From Hydrocarboniphaga sp. (GTDB lineage: Bacteria; Pseudomonadota; Gammaproteobacteria; Nevskiales; Nevskiaceae): DNA of 40,386 nt. The notes beneath the pieces were generated by a model. It had not been told where the DNA came from and searched no databases. It saw nothing but the letters and a program-made list of their open reading frames with translations. How positions within the stretch are numbered: the first letter of the stretch is position 1; every line of letters begins with the position of its first letter. A program made the translations under genes and the position numbers. This document shows, one piece after another, positions 9,508-20,591 of this stretch. The stretch lies in the NCBI GenBank assembly GCA_023254435.1, contig JALRLM010000160.1:1-40386 (forward strand), written 5' to 3'.

Positions 9508-10524
9508 ATGAACACTGCCACGCCCGCCGCCTTTCGCGCACTGCGCGTCCACGCCGTCGACAAGCGCAGCGAAGCGCGCTTCGAGACGCTGAGCCTCGAC
9601 GACCTGACCCCGGGCGAGGTGGTGATCCGCGTCGCGTACTCCTGCCTCAACTACAAGGACGCGCTGGCCATCACCGGCAAGGGCCGCATCATGCGCCAGA
9701 TGCCGCGTGTGGCCGGCATCGACCTGTCGGGCACGGTGATCGAGAGCGCCGATCCCGCCTACAAGCCCGGCGATGCCGTGCTGGTGACCGGCTGCAACAT
9801 CGGCGAGTTGCTCGACGGCGGGCTGGCCGAGATCGCGCGTGTGCCGGCCGATGCCGTGGTGCCGCTGCCGGCGGGCCTGAGCCTGTTCGAGGCCATGGCG
9901 CTGGGCACGGCCGGCTTCACCGCCGGACTGGCGCTGCGTCGCATGCTCGACAACCACCAGAGTCCGGAGCTGGGCTCCATCGCCATCACCGGCCCCACGG
10001 GCGGCGTCGGCGCCATCGCCATCACGCTGTTCAAGCGCGCGGGCTTTCACGTCACCGCGATCACCGGCAAGAAGGCCAGCACCGAAGCCTGGCTGCGCGA
10101 GCTGGGCGCCGATGACGTGGTGTCGCGCCAGGATCTCAGCATGGGCACCAAGCCGCTGGAGTCGGTGCTGTGGGGCGGCGCGGTCGACAACCTGGGCGGA
10201 GAAACCCTGGCCTGGCTCACGCGGACGGTGAAGCCCTGGGGCAGCATCGGCAGCATCGGCCTGGCGCAGGGCCCGGAACTGCAGACCACGGTGATCCCCT
10301 TCATCCTGCGCGGCGTGTCCTTGCTGGGCATCTACTCGGTGGAGATGCCGCGTCCCTGGCGACTGGCGATCTGGAAGCAGCTCGCCGGTGCCTGGAAGCC
10401 CCAAGGTCTCGACAGTCGCATCGTCACGCGCGTAATCGGCCTCGACGAAGTGCCTGCGATCTGCGACACGATGATCGCGGCCGAGACGCGTGGTCGCACC
10501 GTAGTGAAGATCGCCGGCGGCTGA
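9508..10524 (+). CDS. acuI: YhdH/AcuI-family quinone oxidoreductase / acrylyl-CoA reductase
   Basis: SCLNYKDALAITGKGRIMRQMPRVAGIDLSGTV, GPTGGVGAIAITLFKRAG; RBS GAGGAG. Confidence 0.88.
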   Translation: MNTATPAAFRALRVHAVDKRSEARFETLSLDDLTPGEVVIRVAYSCLNYKDALAITGKGRIMRQMPRVAGIDLSGTVIESADPAYKPGDAVLVTGCNIGELLDGGLAEIARVPADAVVPLPAGLSLFEAMALGTAGFTAGLALRRMLDNHQSPELGSIAITGPTGGVGAIAITLFKRAGFHVTAITGKKASTEAWLRELGADDVVSRQDLSMGTKPLESVLWGGAVDNLGGETLAWLTRTVKPWGSIGSIGLAQGPELQTTVIPFILRGVSLLGIYSVEMPRPWRLAIWKQLAGAWKPQGLDSRIVTRVIGLDEVPAICDTMIAAETRGRTVVKIAGG

Positions 10525-10544
10525 GCTCGTGGCCGCGAGCGGCC

Positions 10545-11231
10545 TCAGGCCTTGAGCCGGTAGCCGACGCCGGGCTCGGTGAGGATGTAGCGCGGTGCTG
10601 CGGCATCGTCGCCGAGCTTCTGTCGCAGCTGGCCGATGTAGACACGCAGGTACTGCGTGTCCTCCTCGTGCACCTTGCCCCAGACCTCGCGCAGCAGCTG
10701 CGGCTGCGTCACCACGCGGCCGGCGTGCCGGGCGAGCACGGCGAGGATCGCGTATTCCTTGCGCGACAGGCGCAGCTCCACGCCATCGAGCGTGACGCGG
10801 CGCAGCGTCAGGTCGACGCGCAGCGCGCCGCTGTCGATCACCGGCGCCGAGCCGGCCGACTGCAGCCGGTGTCGCATCGCGGTGCGGATGCGCGCCAGCA
10901 GTTCGGCGGTGCCGAAGGGCTTGGTCAGGTAGTCGTCGGCGCCGGCGTCGAGCGCGCGCACCTTGCCGCTTTCGTCGTCGCGCACCGACAGCACGATGAT
11001 GGGTAGCGCCGACAGCGCGCGGATGGCCGGAATCAGCTCGATGCCGTCAGCATCGGGCAGGCCCAGGTCGAGAATCATGAGGTCGGGCTTGTCGCGACCG
11101 ATCGCCGCCAGCGCCTCGGCCGCGCTGGCCGCCTCGATCACCTGCAGCGATTCGGCGCCCAGGCTGACGCGCAGCAGACGGCGGATCTGCGCCTCGTCGT
11201 CGACCACCAGCACGCGCGGACCTTCAGTCAT
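10545..11231 (-). CDS. kdpE: Response regulator KdpE (OmpR-type)
   Basis: Receiver domain with DLGLPDADG and DDYLTKPFG, winged-helix C-terminus; overlaps the kdpD 3' end. Confidence 0.93.
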   Translation of the reverse strand: MTEGPRVLVVDDEAQIRRLLRVSLGAESLQVIEAASAAEALAAIGRDKPDLMILDLGLPDADGIELIPAIRALSALPIIVLSVRDDESGKVRALDAGADDYLTKPFGTAELLARIRTAMRHRLQSAGSAPVIDSGALRVDLTLRRVTLDGVELRLSRKEYAILAVLARHAGRVVTQPQLLREVWGKVHEEDTQYLRVYIGQLRQKLGDDAAAPRYILTEPGVGYRLKA

Positions 11232-13932
11232 CGGCGCGTTCGGGCAAGGCGCGCAGCGGTAGCCGCAGCTCGATCAGTGCGCCGCCGCCGTCCAGCGGCG
11301 CTCGTGCGCGGATCTCGCCCTGTTGCGCCTGCAGCAGGCCACGACAGATCGCCAGCCCCAGGCCGGTGCCGGGCGGTGCGTGATCGGTGGACTGCACGCG
11401 ATAGAACATGTCGAAGATTTTCTCGCGATCGGCTGCGGCGATGCCAGGGCCGTGGTCGCGCACCTGGATCATCAGCCACGGCGGCTGCCGGCGCAGCGCG
11501 ATCTGCACCGCGCTCGCCTGCGGCGAATACTTGGTGGCGTTGTCGATGACGTTGACCAGCGCCTGCTCCAGCAGCAGCGGATCGACCAGTGCGAGCGGCA
11601 GGTCGTCGTCGGCGTCGATGCGCAGCTCGCGGCCGGTCAGTTCGCGTCGCAGTCGCGACACCGCGCGGCCGACGATCTCGCGCAGCTCGCACCATTCCAG
11701 CCGCGCCTGCAGCTTGCCGTAGCCCAGGCGCGTCATGTCGAGCAGGTTCTGCACGAAGCGGTTGAGCCGCTCGGCTTCCTCGACCACGGTGTCGAGCAGC
11801 TCGCCGCGATCGGCCTGCGTGAGCTTGTCGTGCTGGGTCTGCAGGCTGGTGGCCGCACCGAGGATGGAGGCCAGCGGCGTACGCAGGTCGTGCGACACCG
11901 ACGACAGCAGCGCCGCACGCAGTTCCTCGCCCTGGCTGCTGACGCGCTGGTCTTCGATTTCGGCCGCCAGCAGCACACGTTCGAGCGCGACCGCGGCCTG
12001 GTCGGACAGCGCATCGAGCAGTCGCCGCTGTCCGGCCGACGGGGGCCGCCGGCGCTCGTGCAGATGCAGCCCCAGCAGTCCCACGACGCGCTGCGCCGTG
12101 GTCATCGGCACGAACAGCCACTGCGAGGTCGGCAGCGTCTGCGTGGAGTAGCCGGCGGCCTGCCGATGCTCCCAGCACCAGTGCGCGGCGGCGCGATCGG
12201 CCTCGGTGAACTGGTAGTCGGGGCCGATGCCGCGCCGCGCCGCGGGGCGCAGCTGATCGACGGGTTTCTCGAGCAGCGCCACGCAGGGCAGGTCGAGCGT
12301 GGCGCGCACGTGCTCGACGACGGCGGCCGCCACTTCGTCGCGGCCCAGCGCGCCGGCGACGCGGCGCGCGAAGTCGTTGAGATTGGCGTTGCGCCGCGCG
12401 GTCTTGCGCAGCGCATCCATCTGGCTGCGCAGCTGGCCGCCGAGCCGGCCCATGGCCACAGCGACGGCCAGGAACACCAGCAGCGTGATCAGGTCTTCGT
12501 GCGCCTGCAGGCTCAGCGTGTAGCGCGGTTCGGTGAAGAAGAAGTCCAGGCTCGCGGCGGCGACCAGACTGGCGACGATGGCCGGAGCCGGCCCCACGCG
12601 CACCGCGCTGACCAGGATCGCCAGCAGGTACAGCAGCGCCAGGTTGGCCAGGCCGATCCAGCGGTCGAGCAGCAGGCCGGCCGCCGATGCGGCCATCACC
12701 AGCGCCAGGCTCAGCGCGTGGTCCTGCCAGCGCCAGGGCGCGCGCGCCGGCGTCTCGATCTGCTGCGCCTGCGATGTCGTCGCCGGCACCACGGTGATGT
12801 CGAAGGGCGCGCTGGCACTCAGCAAGGCGCTCACCGTCGAGCGGCGCCGCTCCAGTCGCAGCCGTCGCCAGCCTTCGCGTCGTGAGGCCGCGCCGACCAC
12901 GATCTGGGTGACGTTGCGCGTGCGTGCATAGGCCAGCACTTCCGCCGCCACGTTCTCGCCCGGGATCGTCGCCGCCTCGCCGCCCAGCGACTCGGCCAGG
13001 CGCAGGGTTTCGGCCAGGCGATCCTTGGCGGCATCGGACAAGCGCTGGGCGCGCGAGTCGATGACGTGCACGGCGATCCAGGCCGCTCCGCGCGCATCGG
13101 CCAGCCGCGCCGCGCTGCGCACCAGGCCCAGCCCCTGCTGGCGATCCAGCGCGTCGCCGCCGATGCAGACCAGCAGGCGCTCGCGCGCGGGCCAGGGCCC
13201 GCTGACCGAATGCCGGCGCATGTAGGCCAGCATCTGCGCGTCGACGCGCTCGGCCGCCGCGCGCATCGCCAGCTCGCGCAGCGCGGTCAGGTTGCCGCGA
13301 CTGAAGAAGCCTTCGCGCGCGCGCTGCGCCTGTTCGCCGATGTAGACCTTGCCGTCGTCGAGCCGGCGCAGCAGTTCCTCGGGCGGCAGATCGATCAGCT
13401 CGATCTCGTCGGCCCGCTCCAGCACGGTGTCGGGCAGGGTCTCGCGCACGCGCACGCCGGTGATGCGCAGCACCACGTCGTTGAGACTTTCGAGATGCTG
13501 CACGTTGAGCGTGGTCAGCACGTCGATGCCGGCGGCGAGGATGTCGTCCACGTCCTGCCAGCGCTTGAGATGCGGGCTGCCCGGGACGTTGCTGTGCGCC
13601 AGCTCGTCGATCAGCGCCAGCTGCGGTCGGCGCGCGATCAGCGCCGGCGTGTCGAGTTCGGCCAGCATCTGGCCGCGATAGGCCTGCTTGCGGCGCGGAA
13701 GCCGTTCCAGGCCTTCGAGCAGGGCTTCGGTTTCGCGTCGGCCGTGGGTTTCGACGATGCCCACCACCACGTCGACGCCCTGGGCCCTGGCGGCCTGCGC
13801 GGCGCGCAGCATGTCGTAGGTCTTGCCCACGCCCGGCGCGGCGCCCAGGAACACCTTGAGCCGGCCGCGACCCTCGCGCTGCGCTTCGAGCAGCAGCGCG
13901 TCGGGCGAGGGGCGTTCGGAGGTCGGCGTCAT
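11224..13932 (-). CDS. kdpD: Potassium-responsive sensor kinase KdpD
   Basis: KdpD N-domain (GRLKVFLGAAPGVGKTYDML), USP-like region, TM block, HisKA SHDLRTPLASILGAATSL, HATPase GTGLGLAI. Confidence 0.97.
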   Translation of the reverse strand: MTPTSERPSPDALLLEAQREGRGRLKVFLGAAPGVGKTYDMLRAAQAARAQGVDVVVGIVETHGRRETEALLEGLERLPRRKQAYRGQMLAELDTPALIARRPQLALIDELAHSNVPGSPHLKRWQDVDDILAAGIDVLTTLNVQHLESLNDVVLRITGVRVRETLPDTVLERADEIELIDLPPEELLRRLDDGKVYIGEQAQRAREGFFSRGNLTALRELAMRAAAERVDAQMLAYMRRHSVSGPWPARERLLVCIGGDALDRQQGLGLVRSAARLADARGAAWIAVHVIDSRAQRLSDAAKDRLAETLRLAESLGGEAATIPGENVAAEVLAYARTRNVTQIVVGAASRREGWRRLRLERRRSTVSALLSASAPFDITVVPATTSQAQQIETPARAPWRWQDHALSLALVMAASAAGLLLDRWIGLANLALLYLLAILVSAVRVGPAPAIVASLVAAASLDFFFTEPRYTLSLQAHEDLITLLVFLAVAVAMGRLGGQLRSQMDALRKTARRNANLNDFARRVAGALGRDEVAAAVVEHVRATLDLPCVALLEKPVDQLRPAARRGIGPDYQFTEADRAAAHWCWEHRQAAGYSTQTLPTSQWLFVPMTTAQRVVGLLGLHLHERRRPPSAGQRRLLDALSDQAAVALERVLLAAEIEDQRVSSQGEELRAALLSSVSHDLRTPLASILGAATSLQTQHDKLTQADRGELLDTVVEEAERLNRFVQNLLDMTRLGYGKLQARLEWCELREIVGRAVSRLRRELTGRELRIDADDDLPLALVDPLLLEQALVNVIDNATKYSPQASAVQIALRRQPPWLMIQVRDHGPGIAAADREKIFDMFYRVQSTDHAPPGTGLGLAICRGLLQAQQGEIRARAPLDGGGALIELRLPLRALPERADD

Positions 13933-14062
13933 GGCGCGATTGTAGGAGCGGCGCTCATCAGGCGATGCGCAAGCGCGATTGTTCAGCGGCGCGCCGGCTG
14001 CGCCTGCACACAGTTGCGGCAGTTCGTCGAATCGCAGTCACCACAGGGATAGGGAGCGCAGG

Positions 14063-15535
14063 ATGAGTCAGGTCAACGGCGTGATGATGCAGTACTTCCA
14101 TTGGTATCTGACGCCGGACGACGAGCTCTGGCAGCGCGCCGCCGCCGATGCGTCGAAGCTCAAGGAGCTTGGCGTGACCTCGGTGTGGCTGCCGCCGGCC
14201 TACAAGGCCACGCAGGGTGCGAACGACGTCGGCTACGGCGTCTACGATCTGTTCGACCTCGGCGAGTTCGACCAGAAAGGCAGCGTGCGCACCAAGTACG
14301 GCACGCGCGAGCAATACCAGAAGGCGCTGTGGGCGCTCGGCGAAAACGGCATCCGCGTCTACGCCGACGTGGTCTTCAACCACCGTATGGGCGCCGACGA
14401 AACCGAAACCGTGCGCGCCTATCGCGTCGACATGGGCGATCGCACGCAGGTGGCCGCCGAGGCCGAAGACGTGGAGGCCTGGACGCGCTTCACCTTTCCC
14501 GGACGCGGCGGCATGCATTCCGACATGCGCTGGTCGGCCGAACACTTCACCGCCTTCGACATGAACACCGACCAGGGCCCGGCGATCTTCCTGGTCGAGA
14601 ACAAGAGCTTCTCCGAAACCGTCGACAAGGAGAACGGCAACTACGACTTTCTGATGGGCGCCGACGTCGACACCGACAATCCGCAGGTGCGCGACGAGCT
14701 CAAGCGCTGGGGCCACTGGTATCTCGACGTCACCGGCGTCGACGGTTTTCGCTTCGACGCGGTCAAGCACGTCGACGCCGAGTTCTTCCTGAGCTGGCTG
14801 CACGAGCTGCGCACCGAGCGCGCCACCGACCTGTTCGCGGTCGGTGAATACTGGTCCTACGACGTCGAGGCCCTGCATCACTTCATCGAAACCACCAAGG
14901 GCCAGATCTCGCTGTTCGATGCGCCGCTGCATTACAACTTCCACGTCGCCAGCAAGGCCGGCGGCGACTACGACCTGCGCACGATCTTCGACAACTCGCT
15001 GGTGCAGCAGCAGCCCGCGCTGGCGGTGACGCTGGTCGACAACCACGATTCGCAGCCGCTGCAGTCGCTGGAGTCGGTGGTCGAACCCTGGTTCAAGCCG
15101 CTGGCCTATGCGCTGATCCTGCTGCGTCGCGACGGCTACCCTTGCCTGTTCTTCGCCGACTACTACGGCGCGCATTACCAGGACACCGGCCCCGACGGCA
15201 ACGAGCACGAAGTGTGGATGGACAGCCATCAGTTCCTGATCGACCGCTACCTGCAGGCGCGGCACACCTACGCTTATGGCGATCAGTTCGACTACTTCGA
15301 GGACGCGCACTGCATCGGCTGGACGCGACTGGGCGACGAGGAACATCCCGGCGGCATGGCCGTGGTGCTCAGCAACGGCGAGGGTGGCACGCGGCGCATG
15401 GAGATCGGCCAGCCGAACCGTCGCTACGTCGACATCACCGGCCACATCGAAACGCCGGTCGAAACCGGTGACGACGGCTGGGGCGAATTCCCTTGTGGCG
15501 CGGGCTCGGTGTCGGTCTGGGTGCCGGCGGACTGA
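14063..15535 (+). CDS. Cytoplasmic-type alpha-amylase (GH13)
   Basis: MQYFHWYLTPDDELW, DVVFNHRMGADE, GFRFDAVKH, LVDNHDSQPLQ. No signal peptide. ATG at 14063 with RBS AGGGAG; the ORF-track start at 13979 is over-extended. Confidence 0.93.
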   Translation: MSQVNGVMMQYFHWYLTPDDELWQRAAADASKLKELGVTSVWLPPAYKATQGANDVGYGVYDLFDLGEFDQKGSVRTKYGTREQYQKALWALGENGIRVYADVVFNHRMGADETETVRAYRVDMGDRTQVAAEAEDVEAWTRFTFPGRGGMHSDMRWSAEHFTAFDMNTDQGPAIFLVENKSFSETVDKENGNYDFLMGADVDTDNPQVRDELKRWGHWYLDVTGVDGFRFDAVKHVDAEFFLSWLHELRTERATDLFAVGEYWSYDVEALHHFIETTKGQISLFDAPLHYNFHVASKAGGDYDLRTIFDNSLVQQQPALAVTLVDNHDSQPLQSLESVVEPWFKPLAYALILLRRDGYPCLFFADYYGAHYQDTGPDGNEHEVWMDSHQFLIDRYLQARHTYAYGDQFDYFEDAHCIGWTRLGDEEHPGGMAVVLSNGEGGTRRMEIGQPNRRYVDITGHIETPVETGDDGWGEFPCGAGSVSVWVPAD

Positions 15536-15572
15536 GTCCGCGCGCCGTCGCCGCGCGCGGGTCACGGGCGGC

Positions 15573-16250
15573 TCATCGCGGGCTGCCCATCGCATCGCGT
15601 GAGGCGCTCCGCGTCGGTCGCTGAGCGAGTGGGCAGGCCGGTGGCAGGCGCAGCGAGCGCCGCAGTTCGTCCAGCGGCATGCTCCAGCGCGATTCGATGT
15701 TCTCGAGCAAGGGATTCGGCGCGAGGTCTGCCAGGCGCCGGCCGCGCTGTTCGCAGCGACGGATGCGGGCGCGCTCGAGTGGCGCGGCGATGCCGCTGAG
15801 CCGTCGCGACCAGCGTGCCGCGCGTTCGCAGGCCGGGCCGTCGTGCTGAGCGCCCAGGAACGCGAGCACGCCGGCGCGACCGGCGATGCCGGCCTCGAAG
15901 CCCAGCAGCAGCTGCAAGGCATCGAACAGCAGCAGGCAGCGCACGGCGAGGCGATGGCGCAGTTGCAGTTGTTCCGCACAGTCGGCGGACAGGCGCAGCG
16001 GTCTGCGCTGCCGTGCCTGCATGAAGGCCGCGTATTCCGCGCCGAAACTGCCGGGCGGACAGAGCGCCAGGCCGTCGAGGTCGATGATGGGGAACGGGGC
16101 TTCCATTTGGCGCAGGCGCCTTGCCGCCGCCACGTAGGCGCCCGCACCCAGCGATGCGACGGCGAGCGCGCGGGCATCGTCGCGTCGTCCGCGCAGCGCC
16201 AGCCACGAGGCGCTCAGCAACAGAGCGAAATCGATCGGAACCTGGACCAT
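15573..16250 (-). CDS. Uncharacterised protein in the kdp operon (orfX)
   Basis: 225-aa ORF whose ATG lies 2 nt after the kdpC stop (TGA-TC-ATG); hydrophobic N-terminus; no confidently recognised family. Confidence 0.65.
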   Translation of the reverse strand: MVQVPIDFALLLSASWLALRGRRDDARALAVASLGAGAYVAAARRLRQMEAPFPIIDLDGLALCPPGSFGAEYAAFMQARQRRPLRLSADCAEQLQLRHRLAVRCLLLFDALQLLLGFEAGIAGRAGVLAFLGAQHDGPACERAARWSRRLSGIAAPLERARIRRCEQRGRRLADLAPNPLLENIESRWSMPLDELRRSLRLPPACPLAQRPTRSASRDAMGSPR

Positions 16251-16252
16251 GA

Positions 16253-16831
16253 TCAGGGCTTGGCTTCGGCGCGGGCAATATCGTCGAGCGCCAGGTTCAG
16301 GGCGAGCACGTTGACGCGCGGCTGGCCCAGAAAGCCGAGCTGGCGGCCTTCGGTGTTCGCCTGCACGAGTGCTTCGACGCGTTCGCGCGGCAGGCCGCGC
16401 GCCTGCGCCACGCGATCGATCTGATACGCGGCAGCGGCCGGCGACAGATGCGGATCGAGGCCGCTGGCCGAGGCCATCGCCAGATCGGCCGGCACGGGCT
16501 GATCGTCGTGGCGGGCGGCTGCAGCGCGTTCGGCGATCGTATCGTTGAGCGATTTCGTCGCCACGCCGAGATTCGATCCGCTGGAAGCGGCGCCGTCGTA
16601 GCCGTCCTTGCCGGCGGCCGAGGGACGCGGATGGAAATAGCCCTCGCCGTGGAAGCTCTGGCCGATCAGCGACGAGCCAACGATTTTGCCGTCGCGCATG
16701 ACGAGGCTGCCGTTGGCCGCGTCCTTAAACAGCAGCTGCGCGGCGCCGGTGACGAGGGCGGGGTAGAGGATGCCGGTGATGAGGGTCATGAGCAGAAGAA
16801 AGCCGCCGACCTGGCGCAATGAATTGAACAT
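16253..16831 (-). CDS. kdpC: Potassium-transporting ATPase subunit C
   Basis: MFNSLRQVGGFLLLMTLITGILYPALVTGAAQLLF and ASGLDPHLSPAAAAYQIDRVA. Start re-chosen at MFNS; the ORF track extends to 16876. Confidence 0.95.
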   Translation of the reverse strand: MFNSLRQVGGFLLLMTLITGILYPALVTGAAQLLFKDAANGSLVMRDGKIVGSSLIGQSFHGEGYFHPRPSAAGKDGYDGAASSGSNLGVATKSLNDTIAERAAAARHDDQPVPADLAMASASGLDPHLSPAAAAYQIDRVAQARGLPRERVEALVQANTEGRQLGFLGQPRVNVLALNLALDDIARAEAKP

Positions 16832-16856
16832 GGGAAGAGCCTCTGGAGATGGGGCT

Positions 16857-18875
16857 TCAAACCAGGCCCAGCGCATTGATCGCCAGGTCCACGAGCTTGA
16901 TGCCGATGAAGGGCGCGACGAGCCCGCCGAGGCCGTAGAGACCCAGGTTGCGTGCGAGCAGCTCCGACGCGCTCGCGGGCTTGTAGGGCGTGCCGCGCAG
17001 GGCCAGCGGAATCAGCGCAACGATGATCAGCGCGTTGAAGATCACCGCCGACAGCACCGCGCTGGCCGGTGATTGCAGCTGCATGACGTTGAGCGCCTGC
17101 AGCGCCGGATACACGCCGGTGAACAGCGCCGGCACGATGGCGAAATACTTGGCGACGTCGTTGGCGATCGAGAACGTGGTCAGCGAGCCACGCGAGATCA
17201 GCATCTGTTTGCCGACCAGCACCACGTCGATGAGTTTGGTGGGATCGCTGTCGAGATCGATCAGGTTGGCGGCTTCGCGTGCGGCCGGTGTGCCGCTGTT
17301 CATCGCCACGCCGACGTCGGCCTGCGCGAGCGCGGGCGCGTCGTTGCTGCCGTCACCGCACATCGCCACGAGCCGGCCTTCGGCCTGCGCCTTGCGGATC
17401 AGCTCGAGCTTTTTCTCGGGCGTGGCTTCGGCCAGGTAGTCGTCGACGCCGGCTTCGGCGGCAATGGCGGCCGCGGTCAGCGGGTTGTCGCCGGTGATCA
17501 TCACCGTGCGAATACCCATGCGGCGCAGTTCGTCGAAGCGCGCCTTGATGCCGGGCTTGACTACGTCGGTCAGCGCGATGATGCCCAGCAGCTTGCCGTT
17601 GCGCGACACCGCCAGCGGCGTGCCGCCACTGCGCGCGATCTTCTCGACCAGTTTGGTGGTCTCGGCATCGGCACTGACGTTCGACTGCTTGAGCACGGCC
17701 TGCACGGCGCCCTTGCGCAGCTGCGTGCCATCGTGCAGATCGGCGCCCGACAGACGTGTGGAAGCCGAGAACTCGATACGGTTGGCGACTGCGTTCGCAT
17801 CGGCGTCCGCGAGCTTCTGTTCGCGTATCAGTTCGACGATAGACTTGCCTTCGGGCGTGGCATCGGCCAGCGAGGCGTAGAGCGCGGCTTCGGCGAGTTG
17901 CTCACGCGATACATCGCCCACGGGAACCAGATGCGTCGCACGTCGATTGCCGAAGGTGATCGTGCCGGTCTTGTCGATCAGCAGCGTGTCGACGTCGCCC
18001 GCGGCTTCCACCGCGCGCCCCGACTTGGCGACGAGATTGCGGGCGGAAAGGCGATCCATGCCGGCGATGCCGATGGCCGACAGCAGGCCGCCGATGGTGG
18101 TCGGAATCAGCGTCACCAGCAACGCCGCGAGCAGTGGCACCGACAGCGAAATACCCGCGTAACTGGCCCAGGCCGGCAAGGTCATGACCACGAGCAGAAA
18201 GATCAGCGACAGGCCGATCAGCAGCACGGTCAGCGCGATCTCATTGGGCGTCTTCTGCCGCGAGGCGCCTTCGACGAGCGCGATCATGCGGTCGAGAAAG
18301 CTCTCGCCCGGATCGGCGCCGATGCGCACGACGATGGCGTCGGACACCACGCGCGTGCCGCCGGTGACGGCGCAGCGATCCGAGCCCGATTCGCGAATGA
18401 CCGGCGCCGATTCGCCGGTGATGGCGGACTCGTCCACCGAGGCGATGCCGTCGATCACTTCGCCATCGCCCGGAATCAGTTCGCCGGCTTCGACGAGCAC
18501 CAGATCGTTCTTGCGCAGCGTGCGATTGCTGACGAGTTCGAAGCGGCGGTTGTCGAGGCCCGCGAGCTTCTTGGCCTGTGTTTCGGTTTGCGCGGAACGC
18601 AGCGCATCGGCGCGCGCCTTGCCGCGGCCTTCGGCGAGTGCTTCGGCGAAGTTGGCGAAGATCACCGTGAACCACAGCCACAGCGCGATCTGCAGATCGA
18701 GGCCCAGCGACTGGCCGCCGCCGGTGAAGCTGGCGAGCGTCGACCCCGCGGCGATCACGGCGGTCATGAACATGACCGGATTGCGGAACAGCTTGCGCGG
18801 ATCGAGCTTGGTGATCGATTCGATCAGCGCGGGCTTGAGCAGCGAAGCCGACATCAGGGAGGCGGAATTTTCCAT
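16857..18875 (-). CDS. kdpB: Potassium-transporting P-type ATPase subunit B
   Basis: [11 protein letters not shown] phosphorylation motif, [34 protein letters not shown]. Confidence 0.98.
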   Translation of the reverse strand: MENSASLMSASLLKPALIESITKLDPRKLFRNPVMFMTAVIAAGSTLASFTGGGQSLGLDLQIALWLWFTVIFANFAEALAEGRGKARADALRSAQTETQAKKLAGLDNRRFELVSNRTLRKNDLVLVEAGELIPGDGEVIDGIASVDESAITGESAPVIRESGSDRCAVTGGTRVVSDAIVVRIGADPGESFLDRMIALVEGASRQKTPNEIALTVLLIGLSLIFLLVVMTLPAWASYAGISLSVPLLAALLVTLIPTTIGGLLSAIGIAGMDRLSARNLVAKSGRAVEAAGDVDTLLIDKTGTITFGNRRATHLVPVGDVSREQLAEAALYASLADATPEGKSIVELIREQKLADADANAVANRIEFSASTRLSGADLHDGTQLRKGAVQAVLKQSNVSADAETTKLVEKIARSGGTPLAVSRNGKLLGIIALTDVVKPGIKARFDELRRMGIRTVMITGDNPLTAAAIAAEAGVDDYLAEATPEKKLELIRKAQAEGRLVAMCGDGSNDAPALAQADVGVAMNSGTPAAREAANLIDLDSDPTKLIDVVLVGKQMLISRGSLTTFSIANDVAKYFAIVPALFTGVYPALQALNVMQLQSPASAVLSAVIFNALIIVALIPLALRGTPYKPASASELLARNLGLYGLGGLVAPFIGIKLVDLAINALGLV

Positions 18876-18887
18876 GGAGAACGTTCC

Positions 18888-20591
18888 TTAGAACTGCTGG
18901 CCGGCCAGCGTCGAAAAATGCTCCGCGACCGGACCGAGCGCGAGCGTCGGGAAATAGGTCAGGGCACCGACGATGAGAATCACGCCGATCAGCAGGGCGA
19001 CGAAGATCGCGCCATGCGTCGGAAAGGTGCCGGCCGAGGGCGGAATGCGCTTCTTGGCGGCCAGTGAACCGGCGATGGCGAGGATCGGTACGATGGGGCC
19101 GAAGCGGCCGATCAGCATGGCCAGCGCCAGCAGCGAGTTGTGGAACTCGGTATTGGCCGTGAGGCCGGCGAAGGCCGAGCCGTTGTTGCCGGTGGCCGAG
19201 GTGTAGGCGTAGAGCATTTCGGAGAGGCCATGCGGTCCGGGATTGGCGAGACCGGCAACGCCCGCCGGCAGCGCGATGGCAAACGCACCGATCACCAGGA
19301 TGCCCAGCGGCATCGGTATCAGCGCGGCGAACACCGCCAGCTTCATCTCGCGCGCTTCGATCTTCTTGCCGAGATACTCCGGCGTGCGACCCACCATGAG
19401 GCCGGCGATGAACACCGTCAGCAGCGCGAACACCAGCATGCCGTAGAGGCCCGAGCCGACGCCGCCGAAGATCACTTCTCCAAGCTGGATCATGACCATC
19501 GGCACCAGGCCGCCGAGTGCCGTGAAGCTGTCGTGCATGGCGTTGACGGCGCCGCAGGAGGCGGCCGTGGTGAACACCGCGTAGAGCACGGAACTCACGG
19601 TACCGAAGCGCACTTCCTTGCCCTCCATGTTGGCGAGTGCGGGATCGACACCGGCCGGGGTGGCGAAGGGGTTGCCCTGGGACTCGGCCCAGTAGGCGCA
19701 GCCCACGGCGATAGCCAGCGGAATCATCATCGCCGCGAACACCGCCCAGGCCTGGCGTTTGTCCCCGGCCATGCGGCCGAACAGGAACACCAGGCCGCCA
19801 CCGAGCGAGAGCATCGCCAGCAGCTGCAGGGCGTTGGACAGCGGCGTGGGGTTCTCGTAGGGATGCGCGGAATTGACGTTGTAGTAGCCGCCGCCGTTGG
19901 TGCCGAGGATCTTGATGGCCTCTTGCGAGGCGACCGGGCCCTGTACGAGCGTCTGCTGCGCGCCTTCGAGCGTGCTGGCCGACACCGCGGCCTCGAGGTT
20001 CTGCGGCACGCCCTGCCATACCAGCAGCAGCGCGAAGAGCAGCGACAGCGGCAGCAGCACGTAGAGCACCGAGCGCGTCATGTCGACGTAGAAGTTGCCG
20101 ACGTTTGCGGTCTCGCGGCGCACCAGGCCGCGCACCAGCGCCAGCACTACGGCGATGCCGGTGGCGGGCGACAGGAAGTTCTGCACCGTGAGACCGAAGG
20201 CCTGCGAGAACATCGACATCGTCGATTCGCCGCCGTAGGACTGCCAGTTGGTATTGGTGGTGAAACTGACGGCGGTATTGAGCGCCAGGTGCCAGGACAG
20301 GCCCGGCAGGCCGCTGGGGTTCAAGGGCAGCAGATGCTGGAACCTGAGAATGGCGAACAGCAGCGCGATGCCGCCGGCATTGACCAGCAGCAGGGCACGC
20401 GCGTATTCGGCCCAGTTCTGCTCGCGGCCCGCGTCGACGCCGCAGGTGCCGTAGACGATGCGCTCGGGCAGGGCCAGGGCGCCGCTGCGGTCGGGCGCCA
20501 GCATGGCCTGCAGATAGCGGCCGGCGAGCGGGCACAGCAGCAGCAGCGCGACCGCGAAGAACAGGATTTGAATCAGATCGGCGCTGTTCAT
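18888..20591 (-). CDS. kdpA: Potassium-transporting ATPase subunit A
   Basis: [39 protein letters not shown] selectivity-filter-like segments. Start at MNSADL (20591), overlapping the kdpF stop (ATGA). Confidence 0.97.
   Translation of the reverse strand: MNSADLIQILFFAVALLLLCPLAGRYLQAMLAPDRSGALALPERIVYGTCGVDAGREQNWAEYARALLLVNAGGIALLFAILRFQHLLPLNPSGLPGLSWHLALNTAVSFTTNTNWQSYGGESTMSMFSQAFGLTVQNFLSPATGIAVVLALVRGLVRRETANVGNFYVDMTRSVLYVLLPLSLLFALLLVWQGVPQNLEAAVSASTLEGAQQTLVQGPVASQEAIKILGTNGGGYYNVNSAHPYENPTPLSNALQLLAMLSLGGGLVFLFGRMAGDKRQAWAVFAAMMIPLAIAVGCAYWAESQGNPFATPAGVDPALANMEGKEVRFGTVSSVLYAVFTTAASCGAVNAMHDSFTALGGLVPMVMIQLGEVIFGGVGSGLYGMLVFALLTVFIAGLMVGRTPEYLGKKIEAREMKLAVFAALIPMPLGILVIGAFAIALPAGVAGLANPGPHGLSEMLYAYTSATGNNGSAFAGLTANTEFHNSLLALAMLIGRFGPIVPILAIAGSLAAKKRIPPSAGTFPTHGAIFVALLIGVILIVGALTYFPTLALGPVAEHFSTLAGQQF

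Noticed and set aside
11323-12885. 520-aa plus-strand ORF
   Set aside because: Antisense to kdpD, which has full domain support; composition artefactual.
13958-16177. 739-aa minus-strand ORF
   Set aside because: Antisense to the amylase and out-of-frame with orfX; no recognisable motifs.
17073-19067. 664-aa plus-strand ORF
   Set aside because: Antisense to kdpB; Arg/His/Gln-rich, repetitive composition typical of antisense frames in GC-rich DNA.
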